Assembly: GCF_001665235.1 (NCBI RefSeq)
Contig: NZ_LZSC01000029.1
Span: 33,105-97,104, forward strand
Reading direction: 5' to 3'
Source: Mycobacterium sp. 1100029.7
Lineage (GTDB): Bacteria > Actinomycetota > Actinomycetes > Mycobacteriales > Mycobacteriaceae
Length of the DNA: 64,000 bases
Positions within the stretch are counted from its first letter, which is position 1, and each line of letters begins with the position of its first letter. Both the position numbers and the translations under genes were made by a program. The notes beneath the pieces were generated by a model. The model had not been told where the DNA came from and did not search any database. It worked only from the letters and a program-made list of their open reading frames with translations. Shown one piece after another: positions 9,050 to 17,551 of this stretch.

Positions 9050-9079
9050 CCCAGGCAGTCGGCAGCCGTCGTCAACTCG
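9050..9079 (-). repeat. 30-bp direct repeat, distal copy (remnant of hydrolase 3' end)
   Basis: Thirty bases identical to 9924-9953. Read on the minus strand this copy encodes ELTTAADCLG followed by TGA (9046-9048), the same C-terminus as the isochorismatase-like gene at 9920. The 874-bp spacing and the restored 3' end suggest an insertion into the end of that gene. Confidence 0.9.
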
Positions 9080-9129
9080 ACTATGACGCGATGCAGCGTC
9101 GATTCCGCTCTGTTTGGTACACATTGTTG

Positions 9130-9525
9130 TCAGCCTGGCCCGTCAGCGGGCTCGGACACCAGCAGGTTTCCTCCGACACCATAATGGCCGATCTTCCGTT
9201 GGATCGAGCGCATTAGCGGAGCAGCCTCGTCGTCGTGGAAGTTGGATCTGAAGTCGAGGCCCGAACCGACCAAATTGCTAGCCCAGGAAACTTCGGTGAG
9301 AAAGACTGCGCGGGCCCAATCAAGCTTGGACAAGGGTTCTTTCCGCCAGATGGCTTGCCCGAGCCTGTCGACAACGGCATCGAAGCTTGAGCGGTCTGGC
9401 AGACCTAGCGCTCGCATCATGACGAGTTGATTGCGGATCGGTCCTCCATATTCATTAAGGCCGTGGGAAAGGAACTCGCGCTCGTCGTCGGTCAGCTCAA
9501 TGTCGATGAGCTCCGTCGTAGTCAT
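9130..9525 (-). CDS. Hypothetical protein in direct-repeat-bounded insert
   Basis: 131 residues starting MTTTELIDIELTDDEREFLS. I do not recognise the family. It looks soluble, with an acidic N-terminal helix, no signal peptide and no obvious catalytic motif. Base composition is visibly lower in GC than the neighbouring core genes. It is the only convincing gene inside the segment bounded by the 30-bp repeats (9050-9079 and 9924-9953) and so is probably acquired cargo. Confidence 0.6.
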   Translation of the reverse strand: MTTTELIDIELTDDEREFLSHGLNEYGGPIRNQLVMMRALGLPDRSSFDAVVDRLGQAIWRKEPLSKLDWARAVFLTEVSWASNLVGSGLDFRSNFHDDEAAPLMRSIQRKIGHYGVGGNLLVSEPADGPG

Positions 9526-9553
9526 GGATTTAGCCTAACGAGGAATTCGGGGA

Positions 9554-9829
9554 TCAATGATGGTCGTCGTCCCACGGTTCTGTGGCGTCGTCGCCGAGTA
9601 CATGAGGCCCGTGCCAATGCGGAGGTGGCGCGAAAGTGGGTCCGATTGGCGTAGCGGGACCACCCGGAAGCATTGGACCTTCCCTGATCGGGGGCAACGG
9701 AGGCTTAGGAGCCGGTGGTACTTGAACAGGCCGGACGCGGAGTGGCGGCTGGCGCGGGTTCAGCTGGAGCCGGCCGGGCCGCCGGAAGGGGACCGTCCGA
9801 TAGTTGTCCGGGCGGAATGGCGGGTTCAC
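9554..9829 (-). pseudogene. Proline-rich reading frame, probably a gene remnant
   Basis: Minus-strand frame of 91 codons from GTG 9829, extremely Pro-rich (VQVPPAPKPPLPPIREG, PTFAPPPHWHGPH) with an acidic tail. In an overlapping frame just upstream (9830-9920) the sequence reads GQCCTIFGEGSAF, which has the flavour of a small secreted mycobacterial protein, as if one gene had been frameshifted and lost its signal peptide. It starts beside the repeat at 9924. Apart from this, the 9526-9919 stretch holds nothing that I can identify. Confidence 0.3.
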
Positions 9830-9919
9830 GGCACTGATGCCCCGTCGGCCACAGCCGGTCGGAGAAGGCGCTACCCTCTCCGAAGATCGTGCAGCACTGG
9901 CCCTTACGTCGACTTAGAT

Positions 9920-10459
9920 CTAGCCCAGGCAGTCGGCAGCCGTCGTCAACTCGGCGGACATGTTGCCTTCCATCATCTTGAATGCCGCCGTGGCGAGGTC
10001 GTCGTCGATACCGGCGACGGCGTCCTTGGGAATGACGACCTGCAGATGGCGCACGTAGGCGTCGAGGGCGGTGTAGAGAATGCATTGCTCGGTGACCTGA
10101 CCGGTCAGGATCAGCCGTTCGGTGTCAAGACGATCCAGCAGATAGGACAGTGGCGTCGCGTAGAACGCGCTATGGCGCACCTTGGTCATCAGCCGGCTGC
10201 CCTTTGCCGGGACGATCGGGTCCACCAGATCGGGACGTTCACCATTGCAAGCAGATTCGACCAGGTCGCCGAACTCGGCGGTGAAGTCGCCGTAGTTGTC
10301 GTTGACATAGATCAGGTCTACGTCGTCGGTTTCGCGCACGCGGCGGACCAGATCGGCCAGCGGATCGATGATCTTGGCGACATTGGGTATCAATACTTCG
10401 GCGTCGGGATGCTGATAACTGTTCATCATGTCGACCACCAAGACAGCGGTATCACTCAT
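9920..10459 (-). CDS. Isochorismatase-like cysteine hydrolase
   Basis: 179 residues, cysteine-hydrolase fold (isochorismatase/nicotinamidase superfamily). The putative triad is Asp10 (LVVDMMNSY), a Lys in the GSRLMTKVRHSAF region, and Cys126 in TGQVTEQCILYTA. It lacks convincing features to choose between nicotinamidase, ureidoacrylate hydrolase or another amidase. It is divergent from nadE with 57 bp between, so an NAD-salvage role is attractive but inferred. The last 30 coding bases are one copy of a direct repeat found again at 9050. I chose ATG 10459; the much longer open frame beyond it is antisense to nadE. Confidence 0.85.
   Translation of the reverse strand: MSDTAVLVVDMMNSYQHPDAEVLIPNVAKIIDPLADLVRRVRETDDVDLIYVNDNYGDFTAEFGDLVESACNGERPDLVDPIVPAKGSRLMTKVRHSAFYATPLSYLLDRLDTERLILTGQVTEQCILYTALDAYVRHLQVVIPKDAVAGIDDDLATAAFKMMEGNMSAELTTAADCLG
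9924..9953 (-). repeat. 30-bp direct repeat, proximal copy (3' end of hydrolase gene)
   Basis: Identical to 9050-9079. It encodes the C-terminal ELTTAADCLG of the intact gene, here followed by TAG. Together the two copies bracket a low-GC segment of about 840 bp. Confidence 0.9.
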
Positions 10460-10516
10460 GCTGGGGTGATACCCGGCGAATACTCGTTGACACGGCTCGC
10501 GCGACAATGGAAAGCG

Positions 10517-12559
10517 ATGGACTTCTACAACAGCTACAGCCAGGGATTTGTCCGCGTCGCCGCGTGCACGCACCACACCACGATCGGCGACCCGGCGGCC
10601 AATGCTGCCTCGGTCCTGCGGTTGGCCGGCGAGTGCCACGACGAGGGAGTCGGTCTGGCCGTCTTCCCGGAATTGACGCTGTCCGGGTACTCGATCGAAG
10701 ACATCGTCTTGCAAGACCTCTTGCTCGACGACGTCGAAACCGCGTTGGCCGACCTCGTCGCCGGGTCGGCCGACCTGCTGCCCGTGCTGGTGGTGGGTGC
10801 GCCGCTGCGGTACCGGCAGCGCATCTACAACACCGCCGTCGTCGTCCACCGCGGCACCATTCTCGGCGTCGTGCCCAAGTCGTACCTGCCGACCTACCGG
10901 GAGTTCTACGAGCGACGCCAAATCACACCCGGTGACGACGAGCGGGGCGTCATCCGGGTCGGCGCCGTCGAGGCCCCTTTCGGTCCCGATCTGTTGTTCG
11001 CGGCAACCGATCTGCCCGACTTCGTGCTGCACGTCGAAATCTGCGAGGACATGTTCGTGCCGATTCCGCCCAGTGCCGAAGCGGCTCTGGCAGGTGCGAC
11101 GGTGCTGGCGAATCTGTCCGGCAGTCCGATCACGATCGGACGCGCCGACGACCGCCGTCTGCTGGCCCGGTCGGCGTCGTCGCGATGCCTGGCCGCGTAC
11201 GTGTACGCCGCAGCAGGGCAAGGCGAGTCGACGACCGACCTGGCCTGGGACGGGCAAACGATGGTCTTCGAAAACGGCGTGCTGCTGGCCGAATCCGAGC
11301 GATTCCCTAAAGAAGACCGCCGTTCGGTCGCTGATGTCGACACCGGACTGCTGCGCGCGGAACGGACGCGGATGGGGACGTTCGACGACAACCGGCGCCA
11401 CCACCGGGCATCGTCGGATTCGTACCGGCGCGTCGAGTTCCGGTTGGACCCGCCCTCCGGCGACATCGGACTGCGACGTGAAATCGAGCGATTCCCCTTT
11501 GTACCCGCCGATCCGCAACGGCTGGAACAAGATTGCTACGAGGGCTACAACATTCAGGTCTCCGGTCTCGAGCAGCGGCTGCGGGCACTCGACTTTCCGA
11601 AGGTCGTGATCGGCATCTCCGGCGGGCTGGACTCGACGCACGCGCTGATCGTGGCCGCGCATGCGATGGATCGTGAAAACCGGCCGCGCAGCGACATTCT
11701 GGCGTTCACACTGCCCGGCTTCGCGACGGGTGAACGTACCAAACGCAACGCGGTCGAGCTGTGTCGCGCGCTCGGAGTGACCTTCGCCGAGATCGACATC
11801 CGTGAGACCGCGCAGCTGATGCTCAAGGAAATGGATCATCCGTTCGCCCGTGGCGAGAAGGTATACGACGTCACGTTCGAGAACGTCCAGGCCGGCCTGC
11901 GCACCGATTACCTGTTCCGGTTGGCAAATCAGCGTGGCGGCATCGTGCTGGGCACCGGTGATCTCTCCGAGCTCGGGTTGGGCTGGTCGACATACGGTGT
12001 CGGGGACCAGATGTCGCACTACAACGTCAACGGCGGAGTGCCCAAGACGCTGATTCAGCATCTGATCCGCTGGGTCATCTCGTCGGGGCAGTTCGAGTCC
12101 GATGTCACCGACGTACTGCAGTCGGTGGTCGACACCGAGATCACTCCCGAACTCATTCCCACGGGTGAGGAAGAGGAGCTTCAGAGCAGCGAGGCCAAGG
12201 TTGGACCTTACGCGCTGCAAGACTTTTCGCTGTTCCACGTACTGCGCTTCGGTTTCCGGCCGTCGAAGATCGCCTTCCTGGCCTGGCATGCGTGGAGCGA
12301 TCCCGAACACGGCAACTGGCCGGCCGGATTCCCCGAGGACAAGCGGCCGTCGTACTCCCTGAAGGAAATCCGGCACTGGTTGCAGATCTTCGTGCAACGG
12401 TTCTATTCGTTCAGTCAATTCAAGCGCTCGGCATTGCCCAACGGCCCCAAGGTGTCCCACGGGGGCGCGCTGTCGCCCCGCGGCGACTGGCGGGCCCCGT
12501 CGGACATGTCGGCGCGCATCTGGCTCGACGAGATCGACCGCGAGGTGCCCGAGGACTAG
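10517..12559 (+). CDS. nadE: Glutamine-dependent NAD+ synthetase
   Basis: Last step of NAD synthesis: amidates deamido-NAD+ using ATP and glutamine-derived ammonia. 680 residues, essentially the length of the M. tuberculosis enzyme. The N-terminal nitrilase-type glutaminase has triad Glu52 (FPELTLSG), Lys121 (VPKSYLPTYREF) and Cys176 (VEICEDMF). The C-terminal synthetase has the ATP-pyrophosphatase loop SGGLDS at 368-373. The frame stays open far upstream, but the family start is ATG 10517 after ggaaagcg. It is convergent with the MocR gene, 6 bp between stops. Confidence 0.97.
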   Translation: MDFYNSYSQGFVRVAACTHHTTIGDPAANAASVLRLAGECHDEGVGLAVFPELTLSGYSIEDIVLQDLLLDDVETALADLVAGSADLLPVLVVGAPLRYRQRIYNTAVVVHRGTILGVVPKSYLPTYREFYERRQITPGDDERGVIRVGAVEAPFGPDLLFAATDLPDFVLHVEICEDMFVPIPPSAEAALAGATVLANLSGSPITIGRADDRRLLARSASSRCLAAYVYAAAGQGESTTDLAWDGQTMVFENGVLLAESERFPKEDRRSVADVDTGLLRAERTRMGTFDDNRRHHRASSDSYRRVEFRLDPPSGDIGLRREIERFPFVPADPQRLEQDCYEGYNIQVSGLEQRLRALDFPKVVIGISGGLDSTHALIVAAHAMDRENRPRSDILAFTLPGFATGERTKRNAVELCRALGVTFAEIDIRETAQLMLKEMDHPFARGEKVYDVTFENVQAGLRTDYLFRLANQRGGIVLGTGDLSELGLGWSTYGVGDQMSHYNVNGGVPKTLIQHLIRWVISSGQFESDVTDVLQSVVDTEITPELIPTGEEEELQSSEAKVGPYALQDFSLFHVLRFGFRPSKIAFLAWHAWSDPEHGNWPAGFPEDKRPSYSLKEIRHWLQIFVQRFYSFSQFKRSALPNGPKVSHGGALSPRGDWRAPSDMSARIWLDEIDREVPED

Positions 12560-12565
12560 CGCCGT

Positions 12566-13900
12566 TCACCACGGCGCCGAAAGCACCACTTCGCGCAGCC
12601 GGTCCAGCGCGTACGCCAGTTCAGAGAGCGACGGTGTCCCCAGCGCGAGTCGCAGCGCGTTGGGCGGATGCGAGGTGACGCAGAAGGCTTCGGCCGTCGA
12701 GACGAGGATGCCTTCGTCGGCCAATTCGTGCGCTACGTAGTCGCCCCGCACATGTTCGGGCAACGTCAGCCATCCGTAATAGCACGAGGAATGGGCCTGA
12801 TATTGAAGCCCGTCCAACGCGCGGTGAGCCATCTGCTGTCGTTCTTGCGCATCGCTGCGGCGCTGCTTTTCCAGCCGAGCGACCGTACCATCGGTCAGCC
12901 AGTTGGTGACCAGCGTCGAAACCAGGCTCGAAGTGCCCCAACTCGACGTTCGCACCGCCTGTTTTGCGCGTAAGACGTATTCGTCGGGTGTCACCACGAA
13001 TCCGAACCTCAACCCGGTCGCCACGTTCTTGGACAGGCTGGCGACGTGCACGGTGCGTTCTGGGGCCAACGTGTACATCGTTGGCCCACTGTGTGGTTCG
13101 AGGAAGGCATAGGTGCCGTCCTCGATGATCACGCACTCGTAGCGGCGGGCGATCTCGGCCAGGTGGTCGCGCTGCTCCCGCGACATGACGTAGCCGAGCG
13201 GGTTGTGCAGCGTCGGCATCGTATAGACCGCGGCCACGCGACGGCTGGCGCACAACGCCGTCAGCGCCTCCAAGTCCGGGCCGTCGGGACCGGACGGAAA
13301 CGAAACCAGTTCCAGGGCACGGTCATCCGCGATTAGTTTGATCCCGGGATAGGTCAATTCCTCGACGGCGACAACCGTCCCGGGCCGCGCCAGCACACGC
13401 AGCACGATGTCGAGTCCATGCTGGGATCCAGCAGTCAGCACGACGTTGTTGGGGGGCACGTCGATCCCGCGGTCGAGCAAGTACGTGGCAACCGCGGCTT
13501 TGTCGCTGGTTCGCCCGCCGGGCGAGTGCTGCATGAGCACCGACTGCAGGTCACCTGTTGCGGCCAACTGCCGTAAGGCCTCTCGTAGCTGCTCGGCCTG
13601 ATCGGGGGCCACCGGCTGGTTGAATGACAGGTCGGCGACCCGGGATGCGGGCGCGATTCGACGTCCGTCAAGTCCGCCGTAGCCACCTTGGTCGCGAACG
13701 AACGTGCCGCGACCGGGCTCACCGGCGACCAGACCCGCCTTGCCGAGCTGCGCGTAGACCCGAGTCGCGGTGGCCAGGGCGATGCCGTGCCGGCGGGCAA
13801 GCTCGCGGTGGGTGGGCAGCCGAGTGCCGGGCGCCAACCGACCGTCGCGGATCTGCGCGGTCAGCTGATCCACGATGGCGGTATAGCGGCTGGTCGGCAC
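12566..13900 (-). CDS. MocR-type GntR regulator with aminotransferase domain
   Basis: 444 residues. Winged helix at the N-terminus (LPTHRELARRHGIALATATR) followed by a fold-type I PLP aminotransferase-like domain (about 100-444); the PLP lysine is in VASLSKNVATGLRFG. MocR proteins are mostly transcription factors that sense PLP or an amino compound, such as PdxR and GabR; catalysis is usually vestigial. It is divergent from the alpha/beta hydrolase at 14029. An inverted repeat 20 bp upstream of its start (13920-13943) is the likely binding site. The regulated pathway is not evident. Confidence 0.9.
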   Translation of the reverse strand: MPTSRYTAIVDQLTAQIRDGRLAPGTRLPTHRELARRHGIALATATRVYAQLGKAGLVAGEPGRGTFVRDQGGYGGLDGRRIAPASRVADLSFNQPVAPDQAEQLREALRQLAATGDLQSVLMQHSPGGRTSDKAAVATYLLDRGIDVPPNNVVLTAGSQHGLDIVLRVLARPGTVVAVEELTYPGIKLIADDRALELVSFPSGPDGPDLEALTALCASRRVAAVYTMPTLHNPLGYVMSREQRDHLAEIARRYECVIIEDGTYAFLEPHSGPTMYTLAPERTVHVASLSKNVATGLRFGFVVTPDEYVLRAKQAVRTSSWGTSSLVSTLVTNWLTDGTVARLEKQRRSDAQERQQMAHRALDGLQYQAHSSCYYGWLTLPEHVRGDYVAHELADEGILVSTAEAFCVTSHPPNALRLALGTPSLSELAYALDRLREVVLSAPW

Positions 13901-13919
13901 TCGTAGCCCATCTTGTATC

Positions 13920-13943
13920 TAGGACAATTTCTCGATTGTTCTA
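13920..13943. promoter_or_regulatory. Inverted repeat upstream of the MocR gene
   Basis: TAGGACAAT (13920-13928) and ATTGTTCTA (13935-13943) form 9-bp arms with one mismatch and a 6-nt spacer. A second small dyad CAACC-AGTC-GGTTG lies at 13978-13991, closer to the hydrolase. Either could be an operator; inferred from symmetry and position. Confidence 0.5.
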
Positions 13944-14028
13944 TCACAGGTGGTTACCGTCATGGAAGGAGGTCAACCAACCAGTCGGTTGCCTGGAACC
14001 GCCAAGAACTCACGGGTAGGAGTCATCC

Positions 14029-14859
14029 ATGTCGACCATCGAAATCAGCGCGGGGACAATTCATTACGAAGCCATTGGGCCTGGGTACGGCAGGCCGGTG
14101 GTCTTCATCCACGGTTACATGATGGGCGGCCAGGTGTGGCGCGCGGTGAGCGAACAACTGGCCGCGCTCGGGTTGCGGTGTATAGCCCCCACCTGGCCGA
14201 TGGGCGCGCACCGGCAGCCGTTGCGGGTGGGCGCCGACCGGACCATCACCGGCGTCGCGGCCATCGTCGCCGAGTTTCTTGCCGCCCTCGATCTCGAAGA
14301 CGTGGTGCTGGTCGGTAACGACTCCGGCGGCGTCGTCGCGCAACTCGTCGCCGTGCACCACCCCGAGCGGATCGGCGCCATGGTGTTGACGAGTTGTGAT
14401 GCGTTCGAACACTTTCCGCCGCCGATCCTCAACCCGATGATTCTTGCGGCGAAGTCCATGTTGTCGTTCCGGATCGCGCTGCAGGCCATGCGGTTGCGCG
14501 GTGTCCGGGCGCGCGCCTACGGCGGGTTGGCGCACCGCGACATCGAAGACCTCGCACGGATGTGGGTGGGTCCGGCGCTGTCTGATCCCGCGGTCGCCGA
14601 AGACCTACGCCAGCTGACTCTTTCGTGTCGCACCGAAGTCACGACCGGTGTTGCGGCCCGCCTGCCCGAGTTTGACAAGCCGACGCTGATCGCATGGTCG
14701 GCAGATGACGTGTTCTTTGCGGCCAGTGACGGCGAACGGTTGGCTGCCACCATCCCCGACGCGCGGCTGGAAGTCATCGAAGGGGCACGCACATTTTCCA
14801 TGGTGGACCGGCCCGCCCGGCTCGCCGATCTGCTGTCGTCGATCGCGGTCCGTGCCTAG
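14029..14859 (+). CDS. Alpha/beta-fold hydrolase
   Basis: 276 residues. Oxyanion segment VFIHGYMMGG, nucleophile elbow VGNDSGG with Asp98 where serine hydrolases have Ser (the arrangement of haloalkane dehalogenase and epoxide-hydrolase relatives), and an acid-bearing loop WSADDVFF. Where a catalytic His is expected the sequence reads EGARTFSMVDRP, with no His. Such GNDSGG/ARTF proteins are common in mycobacteria and their activity is unclear. ATG 14029 follows taggag. The thioesterase-like gene starts 1 bp after its stop, so they form an operon. Confidence 0.85.
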   Translation: MSTIEISAGTIHYEAIGPGYGRPVVFIHGYMMGGQVWRAVSEQLAALGLRCIAPTWPMGAHRQPLRVGADRTITGVAAIVAEFLAALDLEDVVLVGNDSGGVVAQLVAVHHPERIGAMVLTSCDAFEHFPPPILNPMILAAKSMLSFRIALQAMRLRGVRARAYGGLAHRDIEDLARMWVGPALSDPAVAEDLRQLTLSCRTEVTTGVAARLPEFDKPTLIAWSADDVFFAASDGERLAATIPDARLEVIEGARTFSMVDRPARLADLLSSIAVRA

Positions 14860-14860
14860 C

Positions 14861-15715
14861 ATGTCGGCGACGCATCCGTTCGACGCGGCCATTGTCCTGG
14901 ACGCCCTAGACCGCAACACTTTTCGCGGCCGGACACATCCGGAGTGGGACTCGATGGTCGGGCCGTTCGGCGGGATCACCGTGGCCACGCTGCTTCGCGC
15001 CGTCCAAATGCACCCTGACTCCATCGGTGCACCGGTGGCGCTCACCGTGAACTTCGCAGCACCGATCGCCCAGGGAGACTTCGATATTTCGGTTCGCGCC
15101 GCTCGCACCAACCGCACCAACCAGCACTGGATTGTCGAACTCAGCCAGGACGGCGACGTCAAGACCACCGCCACCGCCGTATTCGGGATCCGCCGTGACA
15201 CCTGGGCAGACACCGAAGCGCGTCCCCCCAGTGTGTCGCCGCCGGAACGGATCGGCCGCGACGGTGCCCAGCAAGACTTCGTGCGTTGGTCGCGTTTCTA
15301 TGATCTACGGTTCGCCGACGGTCCCTTTCCCGGCGAGGACGCCCAACCGAGTCCCGCTGCGACGACGACAGTGTGGATGCGCGACACGGCCGGGCGCGCA
15401 ATCGACTACCCGGCGCTGGCCGCGCTGTGCGACGTCTTCTGCCCTCGCGCCTTCCTGCGCTGCGGGGGGCCGATTCCTGCCGGGACGATCTCTTTGACGA
15501 CGTATTTCCATGCTGATCAGCCGGCCCTGGATGCGGTCGGAGAGGACTTTGTGCTGGGCGTGGCGCACGCTAACCGCTTCTTCGGCGGCTACTTCGACCA
15601 GAGCGCACAGCTGTGGACCCGCGATGGCGTGCTGCTGGCCAGCTCGTACCAGATCGTCTACTTCAAAGCGGAAGGCCGCAATAGAAGGGAAAGTAATGTC
15701 CGCCAATATAATTGA
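14861..15715 (+). CDS. Acyl-CoA thioesterase-like protein (double hot-dog)
   Basis: 284 residues of the TesB/4HBT_3 thioesterase type. The N-terminal hot-dog shows FDAAIVLDALDRNTFRG and the helix after GPFGGITVATLLRAV. The C-terminal hot-dog contains YPALAALCDVFCPRAF and LTTYFHADQPALDAVGEDF. Known relatives hydrolyse acyl-CoAs in the cytosol. I chose ATG 14861 at the hydrolase stop. It overlaps the next membrane-protein gene by 20 nt, giving a hydrolase-thioesterase-membrane protein-GNAT operon. Confidence 0.83.
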   Translation: MSATHPFDAAIVLDALDRNTFRGRTHPEWDSMVGPFGGITVATLLRAVQMHPDSIGAPVALTVNFAAPIAQGDFDISVRAARTNRTNQHWIVELSQDGDVKTTATAVFGIRRDTWADTEARPPSVSPPERIGRDGAQQDFVRWSRFYDLRFADGPFPGEDAQPSPAATTTVWMRDTAGRAIDYPALAALCDVFCPRAFLRCGGPIPAGTISLTTYFHADQPALDAVGEDFVLGVAHANRFFGGYFDQSAQLWTRDGVLLASSYQIVYFKAEGRNRRESNVRQYN

Positions 15716-16103
15716 CCATACCGGCAGTCGCGACGGATTGCTGCGTCTGGCAATGCGCGTGGACGCGGTGATCAGCGGCGTATTCGGGATAGTCAGTGTG
15801 GTTGGCTGGATACCTGGATTTTCGGGAGCCCCGCGGGCGTTCGGGTACGTCGTTGACGTGTTCTTCGTCGGCTACGGCTTGATCGTGTGGAATCTAGCCG
15901 CGGCAGCGTCTGTGCGTCGCGCCGGCATCGGCGTCGTCGTCGCCAATCTCGTCTACACAGTCGCCGCCGGACTTCTGGTAGTCGCGCGAGTGTTCCCGTT
16001 GAGCGATGCCGGCGTCACCTTCGCGGTGACCTCCGCGCTCTACACGCTGGTGTGCGCTCACGTTCAATACGTTGGTTGGCGTCGCGTCAAGAGCTCCCGA
16101 TGA
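15696..16103 (+). CDS. Small four-helix membrane protein, paralogue of 17552-17959
   Basis: 135 residues with four hydrophobic helices. The N-terminus MSANIIDHTGSRDGLLRLAM is nearly the same as that of the minus-strand gene at 17552 (MSATTIHHTGTRDGFLRLAM), and both end with a QYxGWRR motif, so they are paralogues. Function unknown. ATG 15696 lies inside the 3' end of the thioesterase gene (20-nt overlap), and its own TGA overlaps the next ATG (ATGA). Confidence 0.75.
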   Translation: MSANIIDHTGSRDGLLRLAMRVDAVISGVFGIVSVVGWIPGFSGAPRAFGYVVDVFFVGYGLIVWNLAAAASVRRAGIGVVVANLVYTVAAGLLVVARVFPLSDAGVTFAVTSALYTLVCAHVQYVGWRRVKSSR

Positions 16104-16651
16104 GGTCTGCCACCGGGGGTGCCACGGCGGTGGCAATGCCCAGCAGTGCACGGCGGTGCCGCGGCGCAAGGGCAGAGCAGTGGTCCCGTCGATCGCCGTT
16201 GGTCCAACTCCGTCAGGTCAGACCGAACGACGGGCCTGCTTTGCTTCGCATGCACGAACGTTGCAGCCTTGCGACGAGATACTCCAGATGGCTGGCACCG
16301 AGCTCGATCTTCCCGGAGAGGTATCTGCGCTCGGTGCTGGCAGGCGAGCCGGAACACATTGCGGTGGTCGCGGTGTGTGGCTCGCGCATAGTCGGATTAG
16401 CCAGTGCCGCATCCACTTCGGATGGCTGGCGGGAGCTCGGCTTCCTGATCGAGGATCAGTATCAGGGACAAGGGATCGGCGGGATGATGCTCACCTTGCT
16501 GATGGATCTGATCGGACCGCAGGAAGGCATGCTGGTGTCTGCGCTGTTCGAGAATCAGTGGCTACTCGGCAAGCTTTCCCGATTCGGGACAGTGGTGGCT
16601 CACCTGGACAACGGGATCATCGATGCACGGGTGATTCGAGCCGCACGCTGA
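16100..16651 (+). CDS. GNAT-family acetyltransferase-like protein
   Basis: 183 residues. A basic, low-complexity N-terminus precedes a GNAT fold from about residue 33 (VQLRQVRPNDGPALLRMHER), with the acetyl-CoA pyrophosphate loop YQGQGIGGMM. Substrate unknown. The domain alone resembles the C-terminal GNAT module found fused to cyclic-nucleotide or acyl-CoA synthetase domains in mycobacteria; here it stands alone. ATG 16100 overlaps the preceding stop by 4 nt. A later start near the GNAT fold is possible, since the first 30 residues look poorly conserved. Confidence 0.72.
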   Translation: MRSATGGATAVAMPSSARRCRGARAEQWSRRSPLVQLRQVRPNDGPALLRMHERCSLATRYSRWLAPSSIFPERYLRSVLAGEPEHIAVVAVCGSRIVGLASAASTSDGWRELGFLIEDQYQGQGIGGMMLTLLMDLIGPQEGMLVSALFENQWLLGKLSRFGTVVAHLDNGIIDARVIRAAR

Positions 16652-16703
16652 CGGCGCGGCCGTATCCAGGGTAAGGAAGGGTCGCATGAACAAGGAGGCC
16701 ATG

Positions 16704-17549
16704 ATGACACAAGCCGAACACTACGAGCAGTTCCTAGCCTTGCACCAGCAACCCGAAGCGTTTGTGATGCCCAACGCGTGGGACGGGCTGTCGGCGTTGA
16801 TTTTCAAGGAGGCCGGTTTCGCCGCACTGGGCACGTCGTCGGCCGCATTGGCCTCCGCTCTGGGGCGCCCGGACGGACGTCACGCTGTCACCGCCGCCGA
16901 GCATTTGGCGCACGCGAAGTTACTCATCGAGGTCGGGCAGCTGCCCGTCAACGGTGACTTCGAGGACGGGTACGGCACGAAACCCGAGGATGTGGCAGCG
17001 ACCGTGCGCGCCGCCATCGACGCCGGACTGGCCGGGATCGGTGTCGAGGACACCTCCGGCGATCCCGCTAGTCCGATCCGCGATTTCGATGACGCGGTCG
17101 CACGCGTTCGGGCAGCGGCACAGGCAGGTCATGGCCGCATTGTTCTGACCGGGCGCACCGATAATTTCCTGCAGGGCCGCAACGACATTGACGACACGAT
17201 CCGTCGCCTCACCGCGTTCGCGGACGTCGGTGCCGACGTGCTGTATGCCCCGTACCCGCCGGACATGGCCGCAGTCGGTGCGATCGTCAAGGCGGTCGCA
17301 CCTAAGCCCGTCAACATCGTGGTAGGTACCAAGGCAGAGCGACCCACGGTGGGTCAACTGTCGGCGGCCGGCGTCAAGCGCATCAGTACTGGGGCAGCGC
17401 TTTACAACCACGCTGCCGCGGCCGTGCAGATCGCGGCAGCGACGCTGGCGCGCGGCGACCTTGCGGGTGCGACCACCGGAATGCCGGCCCGAGACATTGC
17501 CAGCCTGCTCGAAGCCCGCCCGGAATCACCGAGCGGGCTGAGCGGCTAG
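16704..17549 (+). CDS. Isocitrate lyase/PEP mutase superfamily enzyme
   Basis: About 281 residues, TIM barrel of the ICL/PEPM superfamily: VMPNAWDGLSA, GTSSAALASALG, VNGDFEDGYG (metal and phosphonate-loop region) and VEDTSG. It lacks the K(R/K)CGH loop of true C-C lyases, so it is more likely in the oxaloacetate decarboxylase/PEP-mutase-like branch; the substrate is unknown. An excellent aaggagg site suits ATG 16704; ATG 16686 would add six residues. It lies 34 bp after the GNAT gene. It is a distant relative, not a close paralogue, of the KRCGH enzyme at 21788. Confidence 0.82.
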   Translation: MTQAEHYEQFLALHQQPEAFVMPNAWDGLSALIFKEAGFAALGTSSAALASALGRPDGRHAVTAAEHLAHAKLLIEVGQLPVNGDFEDGYGTKPEDVAATVRAAIDAGLAGIGVEDTSGDPASPIRDFDDAVARVRAAAQAGHGRIVLTGRTDNFLQGRNDIDDTIRRLTAFADVGADVLYAPYPPDMAAVGAIVKAVAPKPVNIVVGTKAERPTVGQLSAAGVKRISTGAALYNHAAAAVQIAAATLARGDLAGATTGMPARDIASLLEARPESPSGLSG

Positions 17550-17551
17550 GG

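Noticed and set aside
9920..12460. 846-codon minus-strand frame
   Set aside because: Only the last 180 codons (the cysteine hydrolase) are real; the rest is antisense to nadE and arises from GC-rich third positions.
9557..12559. 1000-codon open frame that would extend NadE by 320 residues
   Set aside because: The added part has no NadE homology and crosses the divergent hydrolase gene; Glu52, Lys121 and Cys176 numbering from ATG 10517 fits the family exactly.
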